From the NCBI GenBank assembly GCA_009869945.1, contig WIXG01000065.1:1-64000 (forward strand): DNA of 64,000 nucleotides. The letters are read 5' to 3'. Origin of the DNA: Mesaphorura yosii (taxonomy: Eukaryota; Arthropoda; Collembola; Poduromorpha; Tullbergiidae). The notes below the pieces were generated by a model. It was given only the letters and a program-made list of their open reading frames with translations, made no database searches and had not been told where the DNA came from. This document shows, piece after piece, positions 10,787 to 22,776 of this stretch. The position numbers and the translations under genes are program-made. Position 1 is the first letter of the stretch. Every line of letters starts with the position of its first letter.

Positions 10787-12085
10787 TTTTTTGAGAGACG
10801 ACGCCTGAAAATGAAAAGCCTGGCGCTGACATCTTTGTCTAACAATTTTGACGATTTTGATCCTGAATGTCCGAATTTTGCTTTGACCAACATGAACTTC
10901 TGTCTCGGAGTAGGAACGTGGTTAGACAATGCATAGAAAGTCCCAGTTCAGACAAGCCCCGGCTAAGCCAAACTCGACTGAAGTAGTCTCGGTAGAGGTG
11001 CTCAAAGGCCCTGTGCGTGCCTGGGTTTGAGTTCATGGTCAATGGCTCACGTAGGCACAAATCGTTGTTATGTCATTTACGTCAAATCCACCAATGATTC
11101 ACTTGAGAATGCCGATGAATGAGTACGAATGGATGAATTCTCGAAATCCACCTCTGGACAGCATCCACGCAAGGCTGCAATGTGAAACTGCATAATATCT
11201 TGAGAAATTGTACCTTCATGTGAAATGTAAGCACTATAGAGTGCAGAATAGAGTCTACAATCAGTACAACTGGACGTCATTGCATTATTGTCGTGAAATT
11301 ATTGCGTAATCCGTAATCATCACATTACAATTGACAATGCATGCAATCCATCAAGCATCAGGTATGCAATGCGAGATACTGACACTGGTATTGTTGATGT
11401 ACAGATGAGATGACTCAATGTGAATTGCGAATGTTTTATTCTGAATTCACACACAATGCTTTGATAATCTTGAGCTTGTGCTCCTCTTCAGCATGTATTG
11501 TCACTATTTCATGTACTTCACTGTATCATTATAACAATGTGTAGTATTCTGCAAATTTTCCTGCTAAGAATGGTTCAAGCCAGCTAATAGAGCGTCGTGA
11601 GTCGTAGTTTGTACTCGCATTGCAGGGGTTTCGGTAATTTCAGGTCCAGTTCCACGCTATTAAACCATAAACCACAGAACCACGGAATTCTAGCTCGGTT
11701 TGGCAGCGGTGAAGCGCCAGGAAAGGAATTCGCGAAAACAATAACCACATTCAGGATACTTAAGTCATGATTTCGTGACCAGCATTCTGCATTCACAAGC
11801 ACAACTCGAGAATTCAAGGTCCAGACGTCTCAGACTCCTGAGAATCTTGAAAAAATATCGCGCACACGTGTACAACTCAGGCTGGAAATTGTATGGTCAG
11901 GAAATAGTTAACGATTGACAGTGCAAGTCTTCTTCATGTTAAATTCGTGAGCCAATAAGAATCATTTCATGTAATGCCCTTGAGCAAAACATCCACAAAG
12001 TTTGTAAAATTCTGTAAGATATTGCAAGATAAACCAAGATGAACATCTTCAAAAATAGACTCCATCATAATCACAATCACTGATA
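10787..12085. other. Intergenic region, no supported gene
   Basis: Only short open frames with no family resemblance on either strand. It must contain the UBE2W promoter on its left and the MthC promoter on its right. Confidence 0.5.
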
Positions 12086-15000
12086 ATGTGGCGACTCAGA
12101 GTGACAAGACGTTCCAACTCGGCAGTTACAGTATTCTATTGCACAGTGCTCCTAATTTCAATCATAATCGATGGTTTGACTGCGACTGCGGCCGTGACTG
12201 CGAGCGAGACAACAAATCACCTGTACAAATGTCAGCAATTCAGTTCCGCATTCAATGACAGCAGCAATGGACATTTATCACAGTATTTCATCAGTCCCGA
12301 GCACAGCGACTTGAAATTTGGGTAAGTAAATCACTGGGCATTGGGAATTGGTTGGGTTGCACCAAAGGGCGCCCAAAGCGCAAAGTACCAGCTTCCTCTC
12401 ATACTTTACGCACATTAAATAGCGAGCGCAGCGAGCGTCCGACTAGTGATCACATCCAGCTTTTGCTTGTGTGAATGGTGGGTTAGGCTGGGTTAAGATA
12501 CGATATTTTGCTTTCAAATCGTTTAGTGAGTAAGCCGAAGGCTTAATCCACGAGGAGGGCATGCGAAACGCGATTTTGTTGTTAAAAGCAACTTCACCAA
12601 TACAACGATTATCATAACTTAGGTTAGGTTAGGTTCGCGCTTCTAGACCTCTTCAAGACTCGACACCCGCACTAAACACATTTCAGTCCCCAAAAAAGTT
12701 TCTAGACAAAAACACAACATTTTGAGAAAATGCGTCCCCTCTGGTGCAATCCAACCTTGGAAAAGCCTTGTGTTTATATCATCGGCATTCACTGAAAGTT
12801 CAATTTTGACCTGTTTAAAGGTTGCACGAGTTTAACTCTGCCATTACCTGCAACAATGAAAAGATATTGCTGGACTTTCCTGCAGAAGCCAGTCAAGAAA
12901 CCAACAGGGGCGCCGAGTCCAACATTATTATTTCGATTTTATTTGCAGCAAATCTCACCCGGCACGGCCAGCTAAGAATCGACAACGAGTATTATGAACC
13001 AACTGAGTACTGCGTGCAAAAGTAAGGAAGCCGGTAACTTTATTTGTTTTTGGTCAAAATAGGAAAAGTAGTCGTAGATTCAAAGTTGATTCCTGCGGTC
13101 GATGTTCAGTATTGCTAGGTCGAAAATTACTGTGGAGGTCTGCCCACCAAGGTGTGGGACCAATGACAAAGATGGCGACGGTATTGACGTCCTCTGCATT
13201 CCAAAATGCTGCAGTGTCGGTAAATCTCTCGCCATCACAAACGATGGGCCTGGATGTGAGCCGTCCGGTCCGATTTCGTGGTCTCCGACACTGTATTCGG
13301 ACCCACATACAAAGCTCCCTCCTTCACGAGCCCCGCGAAAGCATTTTAGGCAACAAGGCCCAAATTGCGCAGTAGATGTAGATCACAGCATGTGGCCGTT
13401 GAGAGATGTGACGCTGGGCGGTGAATTGATTCAGGAGAAACAAATGTACGTGAGCAGCCAAGCTTTGTGTCTTGTTCTGTGACTGTAACTGGTGAAGAAT
13501 TAAGTTATTTCTCGTCTTTGCGCAGATGGAGGCTGTTAGGTGATGGTAGTATCGCCCATTTAAGCTCGAGCCGAGTTTGGAAGATGTTGAAGGTTGATTA
13601 CTGCATTGATGGCATGATTCCTGACTTTGAGTCAAATTCAAGCCTTAGCGGAGATGAACAGGATCAAGCGCTATTAATTTGTTTCGAAGAAAATACAGAA
13701 ATGTAAGAGATTATTTAGATGCTTTTGATCCATTACAGCAAGGCCAAGGCTGCAGATGGGCAACCTTTCAATGTAGAACTGTTTCACTCCAGGACATACT
13801 CGTATGTCTACGTCCCGGCGATGCTCATCGCGTCATTTTTCCTGCTGCTCACCGCGATTGTCTACGGATTATTGTGGGAGCAGCAAACAGTACATGGCTG
13901 GACCATTTTTACCTTTGTAGTGTCCATGCTTTTTATGTACGTATTTCTCGCAACGGCTCACATCCTCGGAAAGACCAGAACGCATGAGGAAAGCGGTTCA
14001 GTACTTTGCACTTCAATCGGTACGGCCTGTTTTGGGTTCTAATCTTGGGAGTTCATTTAAATGATTGGCGGCTGAATTAAATTCCATTTTGTCCAGGAAT
14101 TGCTGCTCATTTCTTCTTCCTGTCTTCATTTTGCTGGATGACGCTTATAAATGTTGACTTGTTCTGGACATTTCGGTGAGCAATCGAACTTTTTGCGTCC
14201 CTCGTTCATTTGCTCAGGCACTAAAAGGCTATTTGGAATCATTTCAGGATCCTGAGACCAAACGGAACCGGAAAGTCGAAAGGAATCAGAAGATTCGCTC
14301 TGTTTCTTTTTTTCGCTCTTTTTGTACCCGTGGCCGTGATCGGAACTGGACTCGTGTTGAGCGCTGAGTATCCGTAAGTAGCCCATGGCCCAAAGGGCAC
14401 TTCGTCCCACAATAGCGTCTGACTAATGACCACCAGGGGTTTTGACATTTAGAGACATTGAAAGTGAAGTTATTGTGCCGGACTACGGAGTCTCAACGTG
14501 CTTCATCAGTAGGACAGCACGTGGTCCGTATCTTTACTATGTAATTGGGTCCTTGCTTGGGTGCAACACGACCCTGATCGTGGTGACACTCGTCACAGTG
14601 TATAGGCTCAAGACAAGCACAAGATTTGCGAAGATAAAGTCAATGGAGCGATCAGGTCATTCGTAAGTTGGCTCACACCATATTGCAGGTAAATCGACCA
14701 AGACACAGACTCTCTCTTTGTAGGCTCACGCTCTTTGTGAAGCTTTTCATAATAATGGGAGCGACGTGGATTTTCGAACTAATTTCCTGGCTGGCGACTT
14801 CCGGAGCGCGGTCAAGCAGCAACAATGAAACCGAACAGGTTCCAATCGCATGGATTGTAATCGATCTAATCAACGTGCTTCAGGCAGTAGCCATTTTTGT
14901 GATATTTGTGTGTAAAAAGAAGACGTGGGCTCAAGTTCAAGCGAAATACACCGTATTTAAGAGTAAGTCCGAAGGCCTAGCAGTAGCATTCTCAGTCTAG

Positions 15001-15362
15001 CATTCTGGTTCGAGGCATCATAAATTAATTAACCGTCTATTCCAGCATGCTCGACATGCCTTGCCTTGCCGTGTCAATCTGGCCGTGGTGATATCAATGA
15101 TACTGACACGCGGAGCAAGACGAATGGTATTGGCAATGTGGGCATGAATCAGCTCGCAAGAAACCAAACTCGAGATCGTGGTGCAGTTCGTCAAATTCGT
15201 GATTCGGAGCTAAACAGCAAAAATAACTCGGGCCGATCTTCCCCGCCGACAACAGTGACGACTACGGGCATTAGCAAAATAGCAGCAGAAGCGGAAGACC
15301 AGTGCCAAGAATCGCTTGATGTCGATCACCCCAGTTCCAGTGTCATTAGCTCCAACTTGTAG
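12086..15362 (+). CDS. Methuselah-like class B GPCR (MthC)
   Basis: Ten exons: 12086-12321, 12821-13021, 13110-13445, 13526-13702, 13739-14019, 14097-14175, 14248-14373, 14453-14662, 14724-14962, 15046-15362; phases close to 733 aa. Exon 1 has a hydrophobic leader (VFYCTVLLISIIID) and LYKCQQF. Ectodomain marks: IDNEYYEPTEYCVQK, VEVCPPRC, CIPKCC, LLGDGSIAHL, KVDYCID. TM1 is VPAMLIASFFLLLTAIVYG with the VHGW turn; TM6-TM7 contain WIFELISWL and WIVIDLINVLQ. The tail after TM7 is about 110 residues, Ser/Thr/Asn-rich and polar. Intron 1 (about 500 nt) contains an inverted-repeat element. Intron 4 (13703-13738) is only 36 nt. AATAAA at 15407. Confidence 0.87.
12350..12757. mobile_element. MITE-like element with terminal inverted repeats in MthC intron 1
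   Basis: The left end GGTTGGGTTGCACCAAAGGG (12350-12369) is matched by the reverse complement of the right end (12757 leftward: GGTTGGATTGCACCAGAGGG), differing at two of 20 positions and continuing imperfectly to about 24 nt. The element is about 408 bp with no ORF, so it is non-autonomous. Inside are gcgagcgcagcgagcg and gtaagccgaaggcttaat style short palindromes. The flanks share only TT, so the target-site duplication and superfamily are undetermined. Confidence 0.65.
12619..12635 (+). repeat. Short TTAGG run (arthropod telomere-type motif)
   Basis: TTAGG repeated three times followed by TT, inside the MITE-like element. TTAGG is the ancestral arthropod telomere unit, but three copies can arise by chance. 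Confidence 0.5.
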
Positions 15363-15406
15363 ATTTGAACTTTTAGTAATTTGATAAAACTGACCTCTTT
15401 ACTTGG

Positions 15407-15412
15407 AATAAA
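15407..15412 (+). terminator. Poly(A) signal of MthC
   Basis: AATAAA 44 nt after the MthC stop codon. Confidence 0.7.
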
Positions 15413-16142
15413 CAAGAAAAGGCCTGTTTAGCTTTCCTGCTTAGCTATATTGTTCAATGCTGTGCTGATCAGAAATTTAACCGATATAAGCTGGGTGGAG
15501 TAAATGATGCCAGACACTACGCAAAGAAAAACACTGAATATTTTTCACAGTATTTAACTTAGAAATCAGGGCTTAACAGAACTTACGCTTAAATTAATCT
15601 TAGCCCAACAAGACTTTAACGGTGAACCGCCATGTTTGACTCCCAACAAGCGACTACAAGAAAGTACATGAATGGATCAGATCATAGAGAGGGATCCGAA
15701 CAGCCTCTTTGTTTGCAACCCGCCATTCAACATGATGGGACTCAGCCACCAACTCAGCTACCAACAAAATATTATTTACAGACACTCAACGTATATTTAT
15801 ACTGCTATCTTGTAATGACGTCAATCTCTAATTCATTTACTGATGTTAAATAGAACAAGCCCACTAAACTTTGACCAGCCGCAAACAATCCCCGTTCGTC
15901 CCGCCTTGTTAACCGCATCATCATGATCGGGTGCTGACGTCTGACACGATGGTTTTGCAATTAATTAGGTTAATTACTCGAGCGTGGATTGCGGATAGCT
16001 CCAAGCTTGAATGTTTGAATTGCCATTTCTTATTTCTTGTCTTGAGCTTACTATAGATTAAATGTCCTAAAGTTGCGGTGTATCCATTTTTTGAGTACTG
16101 AAAGTGCGTTTCGCATTGCAAATTTTAACTGCGATTGACAAA
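15413..16142. other. Intergenic region between MthC and MthD
   Basis: No supported exon. A 73-codon open frame from 15632 has no family resemblance. I looked here for the missing first half of the MthD ectodomain and did not find a CxxKCC-type exon. Confidence 0.5.
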
Positions 16143-18452
16143 ATGAGCCATTTGGTCATACTCAGGTTGTTGTCGCTGGTCCTCCAACTTGCATTGCTTT
16201 CGCACATTTCTGGTGCCACGTCAGCATCAAGCGACTTTGAGTTGGTTTCGGAATGCTGCAACGCAGAAAACACGCGGGTACGGATACAAGATCCAGTGGA
16301 TCCAACCGAGAAGCCCTGCCTGGATGCCGGCAGAAACTCACTTCTGTGCTTACGATATTCGTGCAAGCAGAAATCTGTCTTAGACACTTCTCCAGGAGGC
16401 ACGCGCATGCTTGGAACTGGATCGGATCTGGAACCGATAATGTCATTTGGCAGGTTCGACGTGAAACGTTTAAAACGCCCGAAGAAGTCGAAAATACATT
16501 TCCACGCTACGCTGCGCTAGGCGTTGTTCTGATTTTTAAATCAAATTGCAGGTGTTTTTTACCAGTTGGAAATCCGCCTCCAACCCAACCAAAGTAATGT
16601 GCCAAACTACTGCTGACTTAATTTAAATAAAAATTTTACCGTATCTTGTCTTCTCTTTTCTTCGCCTTACAGATACATTTTGAAGTTGGACATCATTCAC
16701 AATGGCACACTGGTCTACAAAAACAGGAGCGATCACACCATCAGCTTGCCACCAACCGCATACTGCGTGGTCACGGCCATTGAAAACAGTACGGGCGCGT
16801 ATGGGCGTGTTCAAGACCTCGCGACAAACCAGCTTGAGATTTGCATGGACATTTCTCAAATACACAACATCGATGACGATGTAAGCCTTTAAATGTAGCA
16901 AAACCTACTGCTCCGCCCGCCAGACGCCAGATTGTCATTAAGATCAAGTTTTACCTTACCAATTTGCCAATTTTCGTTCCAGGACCCAACGCTGATTATC
17001 ATTTACTTGATATCGTACACATTTGCTGCGATTGTGCTGCTCATCACAATGTGCTGCTTCATAATGTCGTACGAGAAGCAATCAATTCATGGGTGGACGC
17101 AATTTACGCATGTGCTTGCTTTCTTTTTTCTACTTGTGTTCTGGAACTTGGACGACTCTTTCATATTGGCTAAGAATACTGGAACTACCACCTGCAAGGC
17201 GATCGGTGAGTACCAAGAGGCCAGGCAGCAAAATGCCATTGAGAACATCGAAATTATTTATTCAATTCAAGAGTTATGTAGCCAGGTAAAGTTATGCATT
17301 TTCGGTTGTTTACAGCTGTCGGTAGTCATTTCTTCTACATTGCACTCTTTTCATGGCTTCTTGTCGTAAACTACGACATTCGGCAAGCGTTTCTGTAAGC
17401 TCGATTCAAAAGCCAAAATATTCCTTTACTGTGAATCAGCAATGCTTAACGCCTGCAATTTGTCACCAGGAACATTGGACAAAAGGAATTTCGACCTCGA
17501 TTCTCGACGACGACAAGATACTTGTTGTACTCTGTGCTCGGATGGGGAGTTCCCTTGCTCGTGGTGCTCGTGACGATCATGTTCTCTATTGCATTGTAAG
17601 CTCTTAGTTCTTAGTGTGGCCCGTTGTGCCAATCGTTGGTTCACTGATTAATGTGATTACCTTCACCGTCGCCCTCACACCGCAGTGACACCGATGACGA
17701 AGAAGCCGAGACCCTTTACATGCCACTTTACGGTATTAAAGGCTGTTCGCTTGCGTTTCGCTCGTACTGGCTGTTCCTCACATTGCCGAATGGGATACTT
17801 CTGGTCCTAGTTTTTATCCTGTACGTCAAAATGGTGCGAATGCTACGGAGGCAAAGCCGATCTTCAAGAAGTGGTACAACGTGAGTGGCTCCTGAAACTG
17901 CAACCTACAGCCGAATGACCGGGTGTGAAAATTCTAAGTTCTAAGACTAGTTGTCATTGTCTCAATTCAGAACCGTGCTTGGCGTGAAGATTCTGTTTCT
18001 CATGGGTCCCTTTTGGTTTCTGGACTTGATTACATGCATGCACGTGGCTGTCACAAAGGACGAGTTTGTATGGTACATCACACTCTTCGACATGATTGTC
18101 ATCCTCCAAGCGATTCCTCTGTTCGTCATCTACATTTGTCGGCCCGACCTGCTCCAATTTTTCCAAGAGAAGTACCCACGGCTTAAAAGTGAGTCGAAAT
18201 CTCTTGTAACTTGTTGATCACTTTGCTGTAAACTGTTGCATGTTATTGTTCACTCTTTCCTTCGCCGCAGATGTATTTGTTGGCGTTGAGAAATTATTTT
18301 GCGTGCCACAACCAACGAATACTTCGCAATCTCCAAACACAATCGAAATGGGAGAATCGCGCAACGCAAAGCTGCGGATAAACAAGCGGCCATCGCTTCC
18401 ATCCACGTTTGCTTCCCGATCTGTGAGAGAAACTGCAACCGGACACCTGTAA
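16143..18452 (+). CDS. Methuselah-like GPCR with reduced ectodomain (MthD)
   Basis: Nine exons: 16143-16277, 16454-16593, 16673-16880, 16983-17205, 17316-17394, 17470-17595, 17686-17880, 17971-18188, 18271-18452; the frame closes to 501 aa. Exon 1 encodes a signal peptide (LLSLVLQLALLSHISG) and VSECCN. The 7TM part is unmistakable: TLIIIYLISYTFAAIVLL with IHGW after TM1, the conserved 79-nt exon, LPLYG-type loop (MPLYGIKGCS) and EKYPRL after TM7. Only the last part of the ectodomain is recognisable (HNGTLVY...LPPTAYCV). The CxxKCC core seen in MthA-C and E is absent, leaving about 160 residues before TM1. The intron between exons 1 and 2 is tentative: the open frames in 16190-16450 could hide a frameshifted remnant. 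AATAAA at 18567. Confidence 0.75.
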
Positions 18453-18566
18453 CAGGATTTCTACAGTGCTTACAAATTACAACCTTCGCCAGTCATAATC
18501 GCATCGCGTGCTTTGTGCTTTGTTTTCAATTCTTTTAGTGGCGTGTCGGTGTCCACCCAAGCTAGC

Positions 18567-18572
18567 AATAAA
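18567..18572 (+). terminator. Poly(A) signal of MthD
   Basis: AATAAA 114 nt after the MthD stop. A minus-strand AATAAA at 18610-18615 probably serves the convergent RBM24-like gene. Confidence 0.65.
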
Positions 18573-19074
18573 TTGTCATGTGTCATCTTCAACTGATGAT
18601 ACAAATATTTTTATTGCTAGCATTTTTAGAACTACAGTTGAATATTGCTAATTTGTCGAATTACTAAGTTGTTCGTAAGCAGTCCTCTTAATCCTAGCTT
18701 CATATTAATGGACTACAATTTAAAAGATTAAGATTGAGGTTTTGGTGTGTTTTACTAGGCGAATAATTGCACTTGAGTTCCTAACATCTAAACCACTCTT
18801 GAGCATCGGTTTAATATTTTTTAATTTGAAGTTTTCATGATTGTATATTTGATAAGGCATTTGGACGAATACATGATTTTGAGTCGGAAGACGATTGAGA
18901 TTAGTAGTCGAATTTAAAAAGAACACAAAAATTCTTCTAAAAATGTAACTGAACTTACAAAGCGCCTAAGCTAACAATTAAGTAATTGGGTAACTAGTTT
19001 AAAAATTGTCATTAGCTTTGCTAATTAACGATTTGACTTGTTTTCTTTGTCCCCTGTAAAAGATAAGATTTGTA

Positions 19075-22000
19075 TTATTGAATTCGTGACTCAGTTTGAG
19101 CGTGAGCGTACGGAGAAAGAACTCCATTAGCAGTTGCTCCTCCTGCACCTGCAGCACCCGAGGAAATCAAGGTTAGGGTCAAATTAAGGCTGTCAACTAA
19201 ATTGGTTGTCCTCACCCTGTAAATACGCGTACGGGCTGTTCGCTGCCGCCGCCGCTGCAGCAGCTGCCTGAGCCTGCGCTTGTTGTTGTGCCTGAGCAGC
19301 AGCGATGTAATTCGCGTACGGGTCAAAAGCCGCAGCATTCTGGGCAAAATGTGCTGGTGCCTGCGCAAATTGATGATGTGATCCAATGCCAACTGGTTGA
19401 TAGTCGTAGAATTGTGTTGCTAAAGCTGACGCGAGTGAATTTGATGACAGCATTGTTGGCTGATATGCTGCAGCCGCCGGTTGAAACATTGGCTGTAGTC
19501 TGCAATATAGAAATAGGAAGGATGAAAAGGTTTATCAGAATGGCAGGTGAATTTCTTCGTATTGATAAGGTTTTAATAAGATTTGAGCTTTAGTTAACCG
19601 TTAACGAAAGGGAAACGAAAGGTATGGAAACTTATTGGCTAACGGTGAGCATAAATACGATTAGTTTTAACATCAATCACAATTTCCACAAGTAAAACCA
19701 CTTAACTCCAAGATTGGGTGCCAATTCAACAGCAGCAAAAGAAAGGTCAAGTCAAAAGTCTTACCCGTAATTCCCTGCCAAAAGTGACGGATAGCCAGCA
19801 GCTCGCACGGCTGTGAATGGAAATGCGGCTAAACAACAACAACAAAGGAGAAAAGAAAAAGAAACAAAAGTCACACACAAATCAAAATCATCAATTCCAT
19901 ACGGCTTAATTAATTTAAGTAATTCTGTTTCTGTTGGTCTAGGAATACTATTTTCAATGTGTACTTCAACATATCAAGTATTCAGCCATGAATTTACGGA
20001 GAACATCGCATAAAATTTGAGCTCTGCGTCCCTTTCGACTTAAAATTCGGAACTTTATGACTCACTCGTCAATGTAACATTTGAAATTATACGCCGAAGA
20101 AGTTTCGCCACACCACCAAACGCACAACTGCAATAAACTGAACCCTGGCGTTTTTGCATTTGCATTACGGCCAAACAACTCGCAAAAATGCAGAATCAGA
20201 AAAGGGAGAACGGAAACGGATTGAGATAACTACTAATCACGATTAGATCACTGATCACTTTCTCAAGCATTAAGTATTAATAGTAACTAAATACATTACA
20301 CGTTATGAGTATCAGTTATCAGTGTTCAATGTACAATTAGCTAGTATATTAGTTACGATGAAATCTGAAAACTTGTACAGTGGAGTGCAGTCATAATCAT
20401 TAAAGTGTCTTCTCGTGCTTACCAGCAACAGCAGCATTTCCCCGTGGCTTCGCACCGAGAATGGCCAGATTCACATTCGCCTTGCGTCCGTCGATAATTG
20501 GATTCGGTTCCTTGCAGGCACGCTCCGCAGCTGCGCGATCGCACATTATGACCTGTGGAAAGAGAACATCAGAGTAGGCTGTGAGACTTGAGCAACAGGG
20601 ACGGTTTGTCAAAACATCTGTAATTGGGATCATCACAAATCCATCATCAGCCGGGCAATGAGCAAGAGCAGAAGGAGAGCACGAGGCTTGGCACGAGTCG
20701 CGCCGGGGCCCTGCGTGCTGTTTCGGTTCATCTGACACCCTAATTTTTAACTTAACATCGAGACATCGCGTCCTGCATCGTGTTTGGAGGACTGACACCA
20801 TATTGCACGCTTTACTCCTACAATGTGACTGTGACTCATTGGAATCTTGGATGGAAGATGGAAGGGTGCACTGGCGTAAGCAAAGTAACGAGACGGAAAT
20901 ACGTTTTCGTCGCCCGTCTTGGTGCAAGATTTAAAGATTTTCGGCAGCTGGCCAAGATTTCAGTGTGAAATCCAAGACGAACATTTAAAATGGTCGTGGT
21001 CGTTAAATACTGTACTTGCTTCTTTCACTTCGTCCATATGCACAAACAGGAGCACGCTGCACGCGGACTCGCTTGCGTTTCATTATCATTTAAACCCGAA
21101 TCTTTGCGAGATGCAAGAGAAGATTCAACGATTGTATATATTTATCTTACCGCTACGAGCCCAGAAAAAAGGAGCAACGCAGCGCAGCGGAGCAAGGAAC
21201 AAGCGATCGCATGAGAGTCAGAGCATTTTTCTTCCACCGACAGGAAGTTATGCATGAAGCCTGCCTCCGGAGTTCAAAATTCGGTGAGAGTGATCATGAA
21301 GAGGATGAAACAAACACAATCGGCTGGGAGCATCTGAAAAGTAGCTCGCAGGCAATCATGCAAATGCCAACGTTATTTCGGTGCTTGATCTCATCTACCG
21401 AGTCGACTGTCGATTTTTACAAGCGACACAGCTCGCTTCAATTTGTACTTTCTACTTTAAGTCGCGTCATTTGCACAGTAAAGCGGAGCATTTTGCTTTT
21501 TCCTATCGCGTGACGTTAACTGAAAGACATATTCGCCTTGGCTCGTTCACCATTCGTTCTCCGCTAATAGTTTTATATCTCTTCGGAAATCTGCAGAGAG
21601 CCACATCTCGCACGAGGTTGACGTTGGCATTGGCAAAAATCGGACGGAGGATGACAGACTTAATGTATTTTTAAATTCCTCGAGCATAACTTGACGCTTT
21701 GCTTGGATTATGACATGACTGGTCTACTTCCATAAAATAGAGATTCGTTGTCAAAATTCATGTCATGTCACAGATTTATCGTCGTCAACCTGTCCCTTAG
21801 ACATTTCACAAAAACACATGTGTCGATATCGCGTCTCGTACGCCATAAATTCTATTTTTAATCCCCTTCCTTTAAAAAACACAACATTCAAAGGTGACAT
21901 TATCTTCTTCAATAAGTTGTAAATTTCTGAATTCTAACATCTTGGGACATATTTAAAATAAAAGGGACAACTATTTCGTGGTTTCCTATTTTTCTTGGCT

Positions 22001-22776
22001 TGCGGCTACGGCACTTTAAATCCGTGGTCTACTTTTAATCCCCCACGCCCGAATTCACCATGATAGTCGAAGTTTTAAATTGCGATAGGCGTTAGGAAAT
22101 TGAATTTGAACCATACTCAAATTGCATGATTTTTGTTTGTCTCCTAGTTCTAATTCTGTAACGGCTCTCACGTAATGGAAGTAATTAAGAATAGTACAAA
22201 AGAATCTTTCAACTTACAAATCCATATCCTCGACTCTTGCCAGTTTGTCGATCGGTGATTACCACCGCCTCTTCGATGTCTCCATACACCTTAAAATGGT
22301 CTCGCAACGTCGCGTCAGTTGTGTGGTATGGCAGTCCTCCGACGAACAGCTTTGTCCAATACGTGTCCTTTGAGTTGCTGCTGTTTGATGACTCCGTGGT
22401 GGTGACGACTGCAGGAGACGGTGTTGCTGTAAATAGAAAACACCAGATTACAATTAAAACTTATGCGAATATCTTCTCTGTTTCTGTTTCCTAGAAGTGT
22501 ACGTTGTCCAATATTTATGCCACTGTGAACGTGATCATCTGCTCTTGGAGGTGAATCACTGGTCAGATATACAATTGACGTCCCTGAGCTGCTTCTGCTT
22601 CTACTTCTATTGCTCTCTTGCTTATCCCTTTGCTCCTCTTCAAGGAATGAAAAAGAGAAAGCCTGCGATCCTTCCAAATCTTCCGCTAATTCGTTGTCAC
22701 AAGGCTCAGAAAGGACATGGCCATGTCTAGTATGCCCATAGCCAAAGCGGCCCCGTTGTAAAAATGAGTCCGACAT
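19075..22776 (-). CDS. RBM24/RBM38-type RNA-binding protein (SUP-12 family)
   Basis: Family members bind GU-rich RNA through one RRM and control alternative splicing and mRNA stability, notably in muscle. Exons (-): 22776-22503, 22426-22218, 20552-20423, 19828-19765, 19499-19216, 19148-19075; phases agree, 344 aa. The RRM is nearly identical to the family: [13 protein letters not shown] (RNP2), [22 protein letters not shown] (RNP1, split by the 1.7 kb intron), [20 protein letters not shown] and [10 protein letters not shown]. The C-terminal half is Ala/Gln-rich, and the end QTESRIQ parallels QTDRMQ of vertebrate RBM24. The first exon given here encodes an acidic then Ser/Arg-rich stretch and begins with a good ATG. 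A second set of 5' exons lies at 23739-24024. Two acceptors 6 nt apart precede the last exon, both in frame. Confidence 0.85.

Noticed and set aside
11077-11817. Two minus-strand frames of 67 and 77 codons between UBE2W and MthC
   Set aside because: Short, without domains, signal peptide or matching splice sites.
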